Shown: positions 1-11,427 of the stretch, piece after piece
Layout: each line of letters begins with the position of its first letter
Position numbering within the stretch: the first letter of the stretch is position 1
Assembly (NCBI GenBank): GCA_032629725.1
Contig: JAFEVB010000015.1
Coordinates: 1,116,001 to 1,180,000 of the forward strand
Direction of reading: 5' to 3'
Origin: Gremmenia infestans
Taxonomy: Eukaryota; Ascomycota; Leotiomycetes; Helotiales; Hamatocanthoscyphaceae
DNA length: 64,000 bases
The notes under the pieces: generated by a model
What the model was told of the DNA's origin: nothing
The model's database searches: none
Seen by the model: only the letters and a program-made list of their open reading frames with translations
Made by a program: the position numbers and the translations under genes

Positions 1-159
1 TGTGCCGTTGCCGCGAAGAGTGATCTGGAAGATTTGATGACTCCGAGTGAGGATGTGTTGGGCCAATCTCTAAAAGAGATCAAGAGACTGTTTCCTATAC
101 GTAGACTGTCTTGTCAGCATGTGCAGACGGTTGTCAAGAGTCGTGGATTTAATTTGTAA
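1..159 (+). CDS. 3' end of an unidentified protein (partial)
   Basis: Frame 1 is open from the first base to a TAA at 157-159 and gives 52 residues. The peptide is charged and compositionally ordinary, with a basic leucine-rich part ending in Gly-Phe-Asn-Leu. Its 5' part lies outside the window. I do not recognise the family. The open frame at the window edge, balanced codon use and the sharp change to AT-rich non-coding DNA just downstream support a real gene end, but 52 codons could also be open by chance. Confidence 0.4.
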   Translation, partial: CAVAAKSDLEDLMTPSEDVLGQSLKEIKRLFPIRRLSCQHVQTVVKSRGFNL

Positions 160-459
160 ATCTCAGTGCCCTGTCGCTCAAGTTCAGGGTGTACAAACCT
201 GGGAGATACTAGCACTTCTGTCATATCACGGCCCCAACGACCTGAGAAGTAACCAACCTGCCAGTGTGAGGGAGGATTAGGTGGAGAGAGGCTCGTGGGT
301 AGGTAAATGGTGATAGCCGGGTATTTTGAAGTTGTGTTGGAATTAGCTGCTTACATAAGCATAACTGACCACAAAACCTCTTTTCGGGTATCCGGAAATA
401 CCCTTCATATATACACAAACTACACCATATAACTTGACCTCTTTATGCTAGCTTCATTA

Positions 460-1140
460 TCGTATACTCTTATTATTATGTTCTAATAGGTTACAAGCCT
501 AGCGCTCTACTAATCTGCAATTCAAATCGACTACAAATGTCGAATAATAATATTACTAGCGCCCCTCTAAAAGGCTACGTAAAAGTTAATAAAGCAGGCC
601 TGTCAGGACCCAATCACGTGGGATCACGAAGGTGCCCCGTGTGGGGCTCGCTTAGGTTCCGGACCTCGTATATCTAGGGGTTTTCACTCCTAGACTTCTT
701 GGATCTCTAGAGATTCCTCCCACTTTCTGAATTGTGATTCCCTATCATGAAAATCCTTACAAGGCCTCTCTAGCAAAACACTAAGTATAGAGACATTATT
801 ATCCTCTATATATAGACCTTTGCTAAATAGAACCGTACCTATAAATCATTATTGATATCCGCTAATATCCTTAGTAGTATTATTGATAGTACTAGTTAGC
901 TTCTACTACCTACTATATGAAGTAGTAGGCTATTACAAGAAATAACCTCTAGGCTACTAAATAGAGAGCTAAGGCTCTAATAGCCCTTATAATCCTAATA
1001 AATTTAATACCCTTTAAATTCAAAATATAAGCTATTACTTATTAGCAAAATACAGATACCTAGGGCTTATAGAATTATCTGCAATAGCTTAATCCTAATA
1101 AGGATCTTTTTAATAATATCTAACCTTTAGCTGGAAGTGT
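460..1140. repeat. AT-rich, RIP-like degraded repeat
   Basis: This stretch is dominated by TA, AAT and ATT steps, and 901-1140 contains no CpG at all although neighbouring DNA has many. Short inverted stretches of TAGTA and CTACTA recur around 850-930. In Pezizomycotina, repeat-induced point mutation turns duplicated DNA into TpA-rich, CpG-poor sequence; this fits that pattern by eye. No transposon coding remnant or terminal repeat could be identified. Confidence 0.5.
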
Positions 1141-2358
1141 GTACAAGTTACTATGTGGTCGTAGCCCAAAAAAATAGACAACACATTATTTCCCGTAGCT
1201 AGCACCACCAGTAGTATTCTTCAAACGTGCAAAATACCACGAGCAATCCAAATGATACATGCCCTATCTCGAGATCTACGGAATGTTGATGGGTTTGAGG
1301 GAGTCACGTGCGTTAACCCTGGATTTGTATTATACATCCTTCGCGGCTTGGCTTATATACATTGATGGTGGAAAAATGAGGAAAAACCGTGGGCGCGGGT
1401 AAGGGTAATCAAGACTTTAGTAGTAACGAGGAAAACCCGAGTGAGCTAAGGTAATGCTGATATTGTGAATAGTCATCCATTTACTACGTATATTATGAGT
1501 TGAAGACGATTTGCCTGAACTATGTTAACTTAGCAGATCCCTGATGTTTCCATCCAGATCAATTTAAGCCATTTATTGTACACTATTGGAGTAGCGACTG
1601 AGGGAGACAAATTACTTGTGACTGCATTGATAGCAATTGACTGGGCGACCGGACTATTGGCAGCTCTTGCATCTGCGACTATCATGACCAACTACTTATG
1701 CAGTAGCATTTGGGCTACGTGAGTAGTGAATGTTCTGTGGCTTCTCTGGCCACTCCTTTCTCCCTAGCTTGGTCGTATGTTACCATCCTGCATGCCTCGC
1801 TACTTGAAGGTTATTCTAGTACTCCGGTGTATGACTTACCTAGGTAGCTTTCAACTTTGCTTGGATTTCTGCCTTGCCTTACCTACCTATGCTCTACAGC
1901 AATTTGCATAGCTCAAGGCATCGAGCTCCACTTCCTGTCACTACGCGGAGTTTAATGGCAATCAAAAGGGGTGGGAATCACGTGCAGCTCGGCAAAATAT
2001 TGGTGCCAGGCGGCAGCACCAAAAATAGAATGTTGCCTTGAGGATCACGAGAAATCGTGTTAAGCACGACGCGTGAGTAAGTCTTCATGACGCGACCAAG
2101 TGCCTATTGAGAGATAGTGCTTGGACTCGACTTGACCCTCTCATAGTTAAAAGCATCCCATTTCCATGTCTTTACTTTCTTTTCTTTTCTTTTCCTTCCT
2201 TTCCACCCGTATCCTCCTACAGTACATTCAATCTACCAGAAACTGCAGCTGCAGTACTCGGTCTCACATCCAATCAAGCATTGATTTAATTGCCTGCCAA
2301 TCCTCTATTTATCACCATTTTCAAGACTTCTTCTTCCTCTTTCGACACAATTTCAAAC
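1141..2358. other. Intergenic and 5' leader, no gene seen
   Basis: No supported coding exon lies here. Base composition returns to balanced after the AT-rich block. The last 250 bases before the ankyrin gene contain pyrimidine tracts (about 2165-2215 and 2325-2342) typical of fungal core promoters and leaders. A short open frame that would extend the ankyrin protein upstream by 23 codons begins at 2290. The start at 2359 is preferred because it has a purine-rich context (AAACATGG). Confidence 0.5.
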
Positions 2359-5300
2359 ATGGCGACACTCGCAGAATCCAAGGATCCGATCCAGATACCC
2401 CAGCTACCATCTGGATCGGTCAAGGAGTTCATCCCCTATATGTCCAAGAACCCCGACAAGTCTATGGGAGAGATCCTTGAGCCATACAAAGCTTTCGAGA
2501 GTGAACTCCGCAAAGTATATGCTCAGCAACCAACCCACAATGCTGTCAAGGATGGAGCTGTCAATTTGGTTCCAGTGTTCGATGGACATGAGCAGGAACT
2601 GAAGATCCGGGCTCGATCTTTGGTTACTGAATCTGAGGAAGAATCTTCCAAGTACATTATGGAATTGAAGGATGAGGACCGCAAGCCAAGCGGATCTCCC
2701 GCTGTCGTGTCCTCTTTCAAGGATTTCCAGCGGAACTTCAATCTCTTTTCCGAGTCGTCACTTACAGAAATTGATTGGAGCAATGTTGTTGCAGCCGGAA
2801 GCGCAGTCACCACGTCTCTGCTACCCGTTCCAGAGAAGTGGGCTGGCAGCAAAAGATCCCTTCGCGAGTACTATCACCAACACCTTGCGCCAGCTAGCGA
2901 CGTTGACCTCTTCCTGTATGGTCTCAACGAGGAGCAAGCTCTCGAGAAGATCAAGCAGATTGAGAGAAGCATCAAGGACAGTATTCTTCACGAAGTCACG
3001 ACAATTCGAACTAAGAATGCCATCACCATTGTCAGCCAATATCCAACTCGCCACGTTCAGATTGTCCTCCGGCTGTATGATTCTATCTCTCAGATCATCA
3101 CGGGATTTGATGTCGATTGTGCTTGTGCTGCTTACAATGGCAAACAAGTTTATGCTGCTCCGAGAGCACTCGCTGCCTTTGTGACGCAATGCAATACCAT
3201 AGACCTCACCAGACGGTCTCCTTCGTATGAGAATCGCCTATCGAAGTATAGCCACCGTGGGTTTGAGGTCCACTGGCCGCTTCTGGATCGGAACCGAATT
3301 GACCCCACCATCTTTGAGCGTACCTTCGGTCGTACCCAAGGACTTGCTCGACTTCTGATTCTGGAGAAACTTCCCAAGATTGCCGACCGAGATAGCTATA
3401 TGGACCAGCGCCGTGCCGAGCGCGGCAGACCTGCCTTAAACCGTGGCTATCGCAACACGTATGGCATGGGAGGCAACGTCAAAGACCAGGAGGAAGACGA
3501 GGTCGCCGAGTGGGTCGATGAGTCGGAAGTTGCTTCTTATCATACAATGACTGTTCCTTATGGAGAAAAGTACCATGCCAGCAAGATCAATCGACTTCTT
3601 TACGCCAAGGATCTCCTTCTTAATGCTGAATGGAATTTGCCAAAAGATCGCGAGGTTTACCTTCATCGACACCCCTGCTTCTTTGGTACTGCCGAGGAAG
3701 TTATCCAGGACTGTTGCGGTTATTGTCCGATACCCAAGACTGATGAAGAAATTGAGGTTGCTGAAGAGGAAAGTAAGACCTACGTATCTGGTGAGCTAAA
3801 ATTCGTCATGGATGATCCAGGACGCCAGGAAATTGGCTCTTTCAATCCAATCACCGATGACGAGTGGACTACTATGGCCTACGTGGGAGATACTGCTCGC
3901 CTCTGCCAAGCGATTGTGGATGAAGATCTTGAGCATGTTCAAGATTGGTGTTGTCAGGAAGGTGTTGATGTAAGTGCTACTGGTTTCTAAGCTATCTCCC
4001 AAGTCATCAACCAGTACTGAAACTAACCTCCCATTTATTACAGGTTAACCGCCGAGACTACACTGGTCGTACTCCTCTGCTGCTCGCCGCTATGGCATCT
4101 ACTGCAGAGATTGTTCAGTGTCTGATTGACAATGGCGCACGCATGGTCGCTAGACTCGTCGATGGAAGAACTGCGTTGCATATTGCTGCTGCTCGTGGCA
4201 ATGCAGAGATGGTCAAAGCACTCATGAACAGAAGCTTGGAGAATGAGGAGGACGAAGAAGAAAAGAAGGAGGCTCGTCGCGATGCCAGACGTGCAGAGCA
4301 TGCCGCCGAAGGAGAGTCCACAGACAGCGACAATAAAAACGGAGATGACGAAGATGATGATGCGAGTTCCGAGGCCTCAGAGATTACCTTGGAGAGCGAA
4401 GATTCGGACTCAATGACTATGGGATCATTTGTTAAAATCGACAAAGATAAAAAAGATGAGGTAAGCTTTTTAAAGGCCATACAAATATTTATCTTTCTAA
4501 CACACCATATATAGGAGGTCCTTGAGGACGATTCCAAGGAAGGCCCAGATGTTTACGATGTCGATGTCATCGCCTGGGATTACGGCCTTTCTCCCCTTCA
4601 TCTTGCCATTCTCAACGGACACCTGGAAATTATTGATCTTCTTGTATCCGAATATGGAGCCGATGTGCTCCTTCCTGTCAAACTTGTTGATCCTGATACC
4701 AGCAATGCACAAGCAGCAATCATGACTATCGTTCTTGCCATGTTTCTTCCAACGGAAAAAGCCAAAAAGGTCGTGAAGAAACTTCTTGAACTCGGAGCTA
4801 CATCTGCTCAAGGAGATATGGAACAACGCTCGGCCTTTCATCATGTTGTGTCTCAGGATAACAGTGATATTCTGGACGTATTGCTATCCGACGACCGTCC
4901 TGCTGCACTTAGTGTTGTCAACAATATGGGTTTCATGGATCATTGGGGCAACAGTACTGTGTCCCCATTGGCCACCGCAGTTCAAAATAGGAACAAAGAC
5001 TTGGTTGAAAAGCTACTGAACCTCGGCGCAAATCCATCGGTATCATTTGAGGTTTGGATTAAGGCGTACTTGGCCAAGAATGATTGGGCAAAAACGCAGT
5101 CGTCGGAATCAAACATGGACTCTTTTCGGCTTTCAGTCTCTCAGCCTATCATTACGGCCGCAGACATGGAGATGGGAAAGACTGTCATTGACCTTCTTCG
5201 CCATGGTGCAGACCCTGCCACTCTTCAACAATCAAGTTGGCACCTTGTTCAAGATCCAAGTAGGAGCCATTATGACACCGGGAAAAGTCTATTAGACATT

Positions 5301-7970
5301 ATTCAGAACAAGTTAGAAGCATTACGCAACTATAAGGAGCCAGATAACAATCCGAAAAAACCAGAAACTCTCAAGTCAGAGGAGTATTATACTAGCGGGC
5401 TTACGGAAGGAACTTATCGACATTGGAGTGCTACGAGGGACTTTCAGGAGACGAAGCGGTCCAACCAAAGACAGTGGTCAGAGTACCAGGATGCACTTTC
5501 AGCCAAGGATGAAAATGGTGTGAGCGAAAAGAAAGCCGCAATCGCTGAATTGATACAAGAGCTCGAGGTTACTGAGAAGGCGTTGCTTGATGCTGGTGCT
5601 AAGCCATTTTATGACATGTATCCTGAGATACCGAAAATCCAAAACAATCATTATTCATCTCAACATATCGGGCGCAAGTCAGAGCCTTATGGTACGAAAT
5701 TCACCATCCGCGTACCAGATCTAACAGATGTCAAGAAAGATGGTTACTTCAAAATATTCGAAGCAGCGTGGTCCAATGATCTGGAAACAATCAAGGCAAT
5801 GACTCTTGCGCCCTGGGCTCGGGGGAAAGACGAAACTTTTAACCCCCCACTACAAATTGCTATTCAGGATGGCAATGGCTTTAGTCCGTTCTCTATTGCA
5901 GTGAAGAGAGGACACCGCGAACTTGCCCGAAAGATTGTGGAGATCTGCATTACTCAATATCACGAGGACGACAATAAGACTCATCGCGAGCGCTGGAATT
6001 TAAGAACAGATGATAGCGACGATGAAGAATCCGACAATGATAACGAGCTCCCTCCGATATTTTCAGAGCTGATCAGCGATAAATTCACTGTTGACAATCT
6101 GGGAGAAGTTTCGAATGTTGTCAAGAGCCATGTGCTACCGCTGACAATGATCGAATGGAAGTGCCCATCTGAGAGATTTGCGGACAACTACACCGGCCTT
6201 GGGTCTCGAGGGAATCTCTTAGCCTACGCCGTTGACTCGGATGATATGGATCTTTTGAAGTTCATGCTCGACCTCGGCGCCGAACAACAAGCCCTTCGAG
6301 CCGAAGAACCAGATGATCGAAAGGCATACACAATTGATACGGATGTGTTCCAACGAGCAATCCAGCGTGGACAAACCTCAATGCTGGCTGAAATGATCAA
6401 AGCTACCGGTGTTGGGATTCCCTTGAATGATCTCATTCAGAAGAGTGGCGTCGAGATCAATGATAAACCTAAATATTATCAGGGTCTCAGTGTTGGTGGG
6501 AAAAAGCGTGCAGATTGGGCGCAAGCTCCCGGCGGTAATGTTGCAGTTGCTGAAAACAAAATCCCCCCCTTGCTCCTGGCTGCTTACGGGGGCAGTATCG
6601 AGTCTGTGGAGTGGTTCATGAGCGATGCCCCAATGCGACGTTACAAGGAGTTTGCGGAGAAGAACGAAAAGGACAAGAGAATTAAGTCTCTAACAGAGTC
6701 AGACAAAGGGTTTGGCAAGACTATCGGCAAATGGCTGGACACGAAAAGTAAGTTCTTTCAAAATCTCTACCTATTCCCTATTCTGATCATGCTAACTACC
6801 CTAGGCGAATTGACACTTCACTGTGCCATACTTTGGGCACCATGCGCCGAACTCAAAGATACATATCTTGCGCTTATCAAGCACCTCGTTTCCGTTGTGC
6901 CGGAAACCTTAGAGCAGAAATCATCTGATGGATGGACGCCACTACATCTTGCCGTTTGTCAGGATCAGGAAGAAGTTGTTTCTTATCTGATCTCTGTTGG
7001 CGCAAACCAGGTGAGTAAATAGAGTGCGATGCTGTGGCCATTTGATATGACTAGAGTTTTCTTTAGAGATGTCTAATTCCTGGACATTCTTTTCTATTCT
7101 CGTATTCAGGTTTGAAATATTTCTCGTGGAACAATACTAACTTCTTGATCTTCTCCAGCGCTCTCGTGATAGAACTGGCCGCAACATGATCCACAGCATG
7201 GTCGAGGCTCCTGTCTACTTTCCTACCGAAAAGGTCAAAGAGACACTCTCAAGACTGCTCGAACTCTTCGATGAAGCCGCCGTAAAGGAGATGCTTCTGG
7301 AACGCTGCAACGAAACCCCTGGAGCGTTGACTCCGCTTGCATATTGGATGGCTAGAGCTGGAATAGGAGGGTCCAAGGACCCAGACTTCATCTCCATCCT
7401 GGCTAACCATTCTTCGGGCGAGGACCTCGAGATGGTCAATGGAGAAGGAGACTTACCTTTGCATGTGGTGAGTATTGCAATTTACGTGACCTGAGCATAA
7501 CTGACAGTTAGCAGGCGGTTAAACAAGGCTGGAGCACAATGACTTCATATCTCCTCTCTCTCAACCCATCTCTACTGTACCGCGAGAATTCAACCGGCCG
7601 TACACCCCTCGAAATGTCTCGAGACGAGTGGATCGCCTCCTGCGCCGAGAACCCGCCTTCGATTTCCTTCGGTAACCCACACGCTCACTGCGCTCTGACC
7701 CAAAGAGCGGCTTCCGATTTTGTCAAGAAGGACGCAGATAGGCTAGGAGACAGCGTGAAGCGCACTTGGGAGATTTGTGCTAAGGCTGACAAGGAAGCAA
7801 GCGATAGTATGAGAAAGAGGAGACTTGTAAGCTTGCTTGAAGCCAATGAAGTTGCTAAGCGGGTTGCGGGGTTGAAGAGCAGATCTGGGGGACGCCAGAC
7901 TGTTATCAATGGCGGACTGGTTGATACGGAAGGAAGTAGGGATATTGTGTCGTCGTGGAATTATAGATGA
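2359..7970 (+). CDS. Large ankyrin-repeat protein with a nucleotidyltransferase-like N-terminal region
   Basis: Six exons (2359-3969, 4044-4460, 4515-6747, 6805-7010, 7159-7467, 7515-7970) keep frame and give 1743 residues. Residues about 90-330 have no ankyrin pattern but carry the ordered signature of a polymerase-beta-type nucleotidyltransferase: Gly-Ser at 147-148, Asp-Val-Asp at 181-183 and a further Asp-Val-Asp at 251-253. The Gly-Ser to DxD gap (about 33 residues) is longer than usual, so the assignment is an inference. From about residue 540 ankyrin units (TPLLLAA, TALHIAAARG, SPLHLAILNG, TPLHLAV) recur to the C terminus. They are interrupted by a highly acidic low-complexity insert near 590-660 and by long helical spacers. 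No signal peptide or membrane segment is visible, so it is probably cytosolic or nuclear. The substrate is unknown. Ankyrin assignment is strong; NTase activity is tentative. Confidence 0.85.
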
Positions 7971-8358
7971 GGCTTGTGATTTGATAGGGTATGGGGAAGC
8001 AGGAAGGGAGATATGAAAGATTGGTACAATGTAAGGTGAGTGTACAGGTACCACCACTTTGAAGTTCTTCCCAGCAGCAAGGCAGTCAGATAACCTTGAG
8101 GGTGGAACTGTGTGCTCCCGGATGTCTGGCTACATCGGCTTCTGTTATAGGATTTAATAGCATACTGAGTATTTCAGCACAAATTAGTTGCTAACATCCA
8201 AATCGCAGCAGACCCAGTGCAGAGACCCGAAGAATCAACTACAACTCCAGCAAACGCACAACGCGCAACGCCACTCGAACCCCCGGACTAAACTCCACAT
8301 TACAACCAACGAACTCCTATTCATTTAAAATGTACCGTACCGCACCGCGCTTCTCGTC

Positions 8359-9060
8359 TTACCTCCACCACCTACGACTCGCAACATCCAACCTCTCATA
8401 CTTCCGAGTCCTCCTTAACCGTCCCCCATGATACTCTCTTTCCCTATCCCTCCTCTTGCCTTCCCTCCCATTCCCATATCTATCCGACCCACCACCCGCC
8501 ACGAACCGCTCCGTCCTCCAATCCAGCCCATAGTTCTCGGGCGTCCATTCCTTCAGATACATGCATAGGGGAAGGCGGTCCCCACGATCGTACAGCCCGA
8601 CTTTCTTGTGCAGGGAGCGGTGCACGGGGTAGAATTCCCGGGAGCTGAGGCCCAGGCAGGTTGAGGTTACTGGGTCCAGGGACTCGTGGATTAGGAGTTT
8701 TAGTTCGGGGGGGAGTTGCGAGAGGTGAGGGGTTTGAGGTGCTGTGGTGGGTGAGTGTGAGTTGGGTTGGGGGTTGGGAAGGAGGTGGGAGAGAGTGAGA
8801 TGAGATGAGATGGGATGGGATGGAATGAGGTAGAATAGGGAGGGGGGGAGGAAGGGGTACGCACCAGCAGGATGATAGTAATTTGGGGCCGGCTGCTCGC
8901 GCTCCCGATGGTGATGACTGTGGTGGTGTTTTCGACCTGAGTGGTAGGGACGTTCTCGCTGATGCTGATGTTTCTTGGACGACGAGAACGTACCTAGCTG
9001 GTACTGAGCGCGTAGAGAAAAGGCATCGGGTGAGAAGGAGTATCGATGTGGACCATGCAT
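8359..9060 (-). CDS. Small F-box-like protein, histidine/arginine-rich
   Basis: The start chosen is the ATG at 9060, in a good context (GCAAAGATGC). The open frame itself extends to 9270. The N terminus is rich in His, Arg and Gln. After it comes a motif resembling the F-box core of short fungal proteins (LPPELKLLI, then a Cys-Leu-Gly-Leu stretch), followed by a basic tail. A probable intron at 8742-8864 (donor GTGCGT, acceptor CACAG on the minus strand) is 123 nt, a multiple of three, so frame stays open with or without splicing. Splicing removes a low-complexity Ser/His/Leu/Pro segment and joins the two plausible coding parts. F-box proteins link substrates to SCF ubiquitin ligases, but the domain here is short and the function is inferred. 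Confidence 0.55.
   Translation of the reverse strand: MHGPHRYSFSPDAFSLRAQYQLGTFSSSKKHQHQRERPYHSGRKHHHSHHHREREQPAPNYYHPAGAYPFLPPSLFYLIPSHPISSHLTLSHLLPNPQPNSHSPTTAPQTPHLSQLPPELKLLIHESLDPVTSTCLGLSSREFYPVHRSLHKKVGLYDRGDRLPLCMYLKEWTPENYGLDWRTERFVAGGGSDRYGNGREGKRRDREREYHGGRLRRTRKYERLDVASRRWWR
8742..8864 (-). other. Probable frame-preserving intron with GGGAT/GAGAT simple repeat
   Basis: On the plus strand this is a run of TGGGATGGGATGG- and GAGATGAGATG-type repeats. On the minus strand it begins GTGCGT and ends CACAG. Translating through it would give a biased Ser-His-Leu-Pro stretch unlike either flank, which argues that it is spliced out. Confidence 0.5.
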
Positions 9061-10068
9061 CTTTGCTGGTTCACTTGTCTGCTTGCTTGGTCTTGCTTGA
9101 TTGCTCGGTGAGCTGGTTGGGTTCAGTTTCTGGGCAAGGGAGTTTCGCGAGTCAAGAGTGAAGACTCGATACGTGTATTGGCAGTATTGGAGAAGTTTGA
9201 GAGATGAATGCATAAAGGTGGTCATTGGTCTTTTAAGTATCAGACCTATATGTATTACATAGCTGATCATCTACAGACGAGTCTGCTGAGGCAACCCAGG
9301 AAACCCTTAGAGTCATTTGTCAAAGTCCTCATTCCCTTCTGAGATGCGAGAACTCGCTCCCATGATAGGTTTTCCAAGGGACGCGTTCTAAGGCCATCAG
9401 GTAAATGCAGGTGCAGCCGCTCTTCTTTTAAAAGTCAAGCGTCAGTGTGAGTGAACTTGGATCCACAATATATGTCTATCGTTACTTTTCGTTTCATAGC
9501 AGCTGGTTCCGCCGCATCAGCACGCTAATGCAGGTGATCATATCATACCTGGATCTTTGGTTGAGGGTGTGAGGGCTCACGAGCGGTTGTCAGTTTCGAG
9601 AGTTGTCCTCGTGATGCGTTCCTGCATTTGGAAAAAGGGGTATCCGCATGATCCCTTGTGGGGCTTGGCTCGTGACTTGCCAACTGACCACGTGATGGTT
9701 TGTATTTACACCTTGCATCTTTGGAGGGAAACAAAGGGGTGAAAGATGCAAGTAAGGAAACATTTAGGATTAAGTAATCTTTCCACGTGTTTCAATGGAT
9801 ATTTTTGTTAGATAGATAGAGGGGTTGGTCTTGTTGCGACAAGAGAGGCTGATAAAGGGGACGGGGAATTGCACCCCGCAACTCGCTTCCGCTAACTTGG
9901 GAGCAGCTCTCATGTCCACGCCATGTCAAATCTTCCTCAAATTCAGAGCAGAACATACCTATCTATATCTACATTCTCCTATATTCTCCTACTTAAAACC
10001 AGAAATCCACATCACTCAAGTGCGATTCACCAAATTACGTGTTATTACAGTATAACTCTCTTGAAGTC
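9061..10068. other. Intergenic region, no gene seen
   Basis: This is the shared upstream region of two divergent genes, the F-box-like gene to the left and the dehydrogenase relic to the right. Several short open frames exist on both strands, but none has a start context, domain or splice pattern worth calling. Two CACGTG E-box-like hexamers do not stand out, and no RNA gene was recognised. Confidence 0.4.
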
Positions 10069-11427
10069 ATGGGCGTATTTCTGAGCCTGCTAGTCCGTTG
10101 TTGGACCGTTGACCACCCACCCGAACCCCCAAAGTCCTGTGAAGCAATCAAAATAGGTATCCTCGGAACAGGATGGATAGCATAAGTAAAGCAAAGCATA
10201 CTAGAGCGCATTGAATACGTGTTTATTTAGATCCCGTGCGTTGATTACACCCGCGAAATCCCACCCGGATGTGATCATCGCAGCTGTAGCCAGTCGGGAC
10301 AAGACGAGAGCTGAAGCATATGCTCGGAAGTTCAATATCCCCATCGCGTATGGATCGTATCAAGGTAAGTACTGTAATTCGATCGCGCCTTTGGATCTCA
10401 GACTCTGAGACAGGTCGTCCGTCTGCTGTAGATATGCTCGACGACCCGGCCATCGACGCCATCTACAACCCGCTGCCCAACAGCGAGCACTACGAATGGA
10501 GCCTTAGTGCCTTGAAGGCCGGTAAACACGTCCTGCTGGAAAAGCCATCCGTGTCTGATACCCTGGAAGCCGAGTCCCTCTTTGCCTACCACTCCTCGCT
10601 CCCCATGCCCCGGCCCGTCCTCCTCGAAGCCATGCACCCGCGTTTCCACCCCGCCTGGTCCAAGTTCCTATCCCTGATCTCCTCGCCTCATGTGGAGAAA
10701 GTAGATGTTAAGTTTAACGCGCCGTCGGGATTTTTCGCGAAGGGGGATATTAGGTGGAGGTTGATCTTGCGGGCGGCGCGATGATGGATATGGGGTCGTA
10801 TACGGTCTCGTGCTTGTGCGATGTTTTTGGGGTGGAGCCGGTACGGGTAGAGAGTGCGGCGGCGAGGGGGGCCAAGTGGGGGGATGTGGAGGAGGGGTTT
10901 AAGGCGGGGTTCAGGTTTCCGAATGGAGGGGTAGGGTTTATTGATGTGGATATCAAGAAGACGAGTTTTGGGGGATTGCCAGGTGTCTCGATCCCAAGGG
11001 TGGTGGTGCAGCAGAGGGAAATGAAAGTAGAAGCGGAGGGAGCGCCTCAAGGAGAAATTCAGACGCGCAAGCGGACTGTGACGATTTGGGGCTTTCCGAG
11101 CGCGATGTATACCATAGTATTGGAGTTGTGGATGTGAATGTGAGGAAACGTGCTAGTGATGGACAAGTGTTGAAACGTTGGACGGAGAAGGAAACTAAGA
11201 AGGCTTACGTCTGGGATGGCAGGGGAACAGAGAGCGGAAAGGAAGGAGAGCCGTATTGGAGTACGTATCGATATATGTTGGAGCAATTTATCAGCAGGAT
11301 CAAGGGACGAGATGGCTCGGGAGTCTGGATCGATGAGGAGTATTCGATCAACCAGATGAAGGCTATCGATGCGGCGTATGTGAAAGCTGGCGTGGTTATT
11401 AGGCCGGCGAGTTCGTTCAAGATATAA
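10069..11427 (+). pseudogene. Decayed Gfo/Idh/MocA dehydrogenase (dihydrodiol/xylose dehydrogenase type)
   Basis: The N terminus begins at the ATG at 10069 and reads into a Rossmann motif (IGILGTGWIA) that stops at once in TAA. Coding resumes near 10230 (ALITPAKSHPDVIIAAVASR), crosses a clean intron at 10365-10431, and continues with the EKP-type catalytic lysine motif (GKHVLLEKPS). Two frame changes follow: near 10752, where one G appears missing before EVDLAGGAMMDMG, and near 11090-11110, before the final YHSIGVVDV block. The last segment ends at 11427. Together the pieces cover the full length of trans-1,2-dihydrobenzene-1,2-diol dehydrogenase-like enzymes, NAD(P)-dependent sugar or diol oxidoreductases. 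Three independent lesions make function unlikely, although indel errors in the assembly could mimic the frameshifts. Confidence 0.75.
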
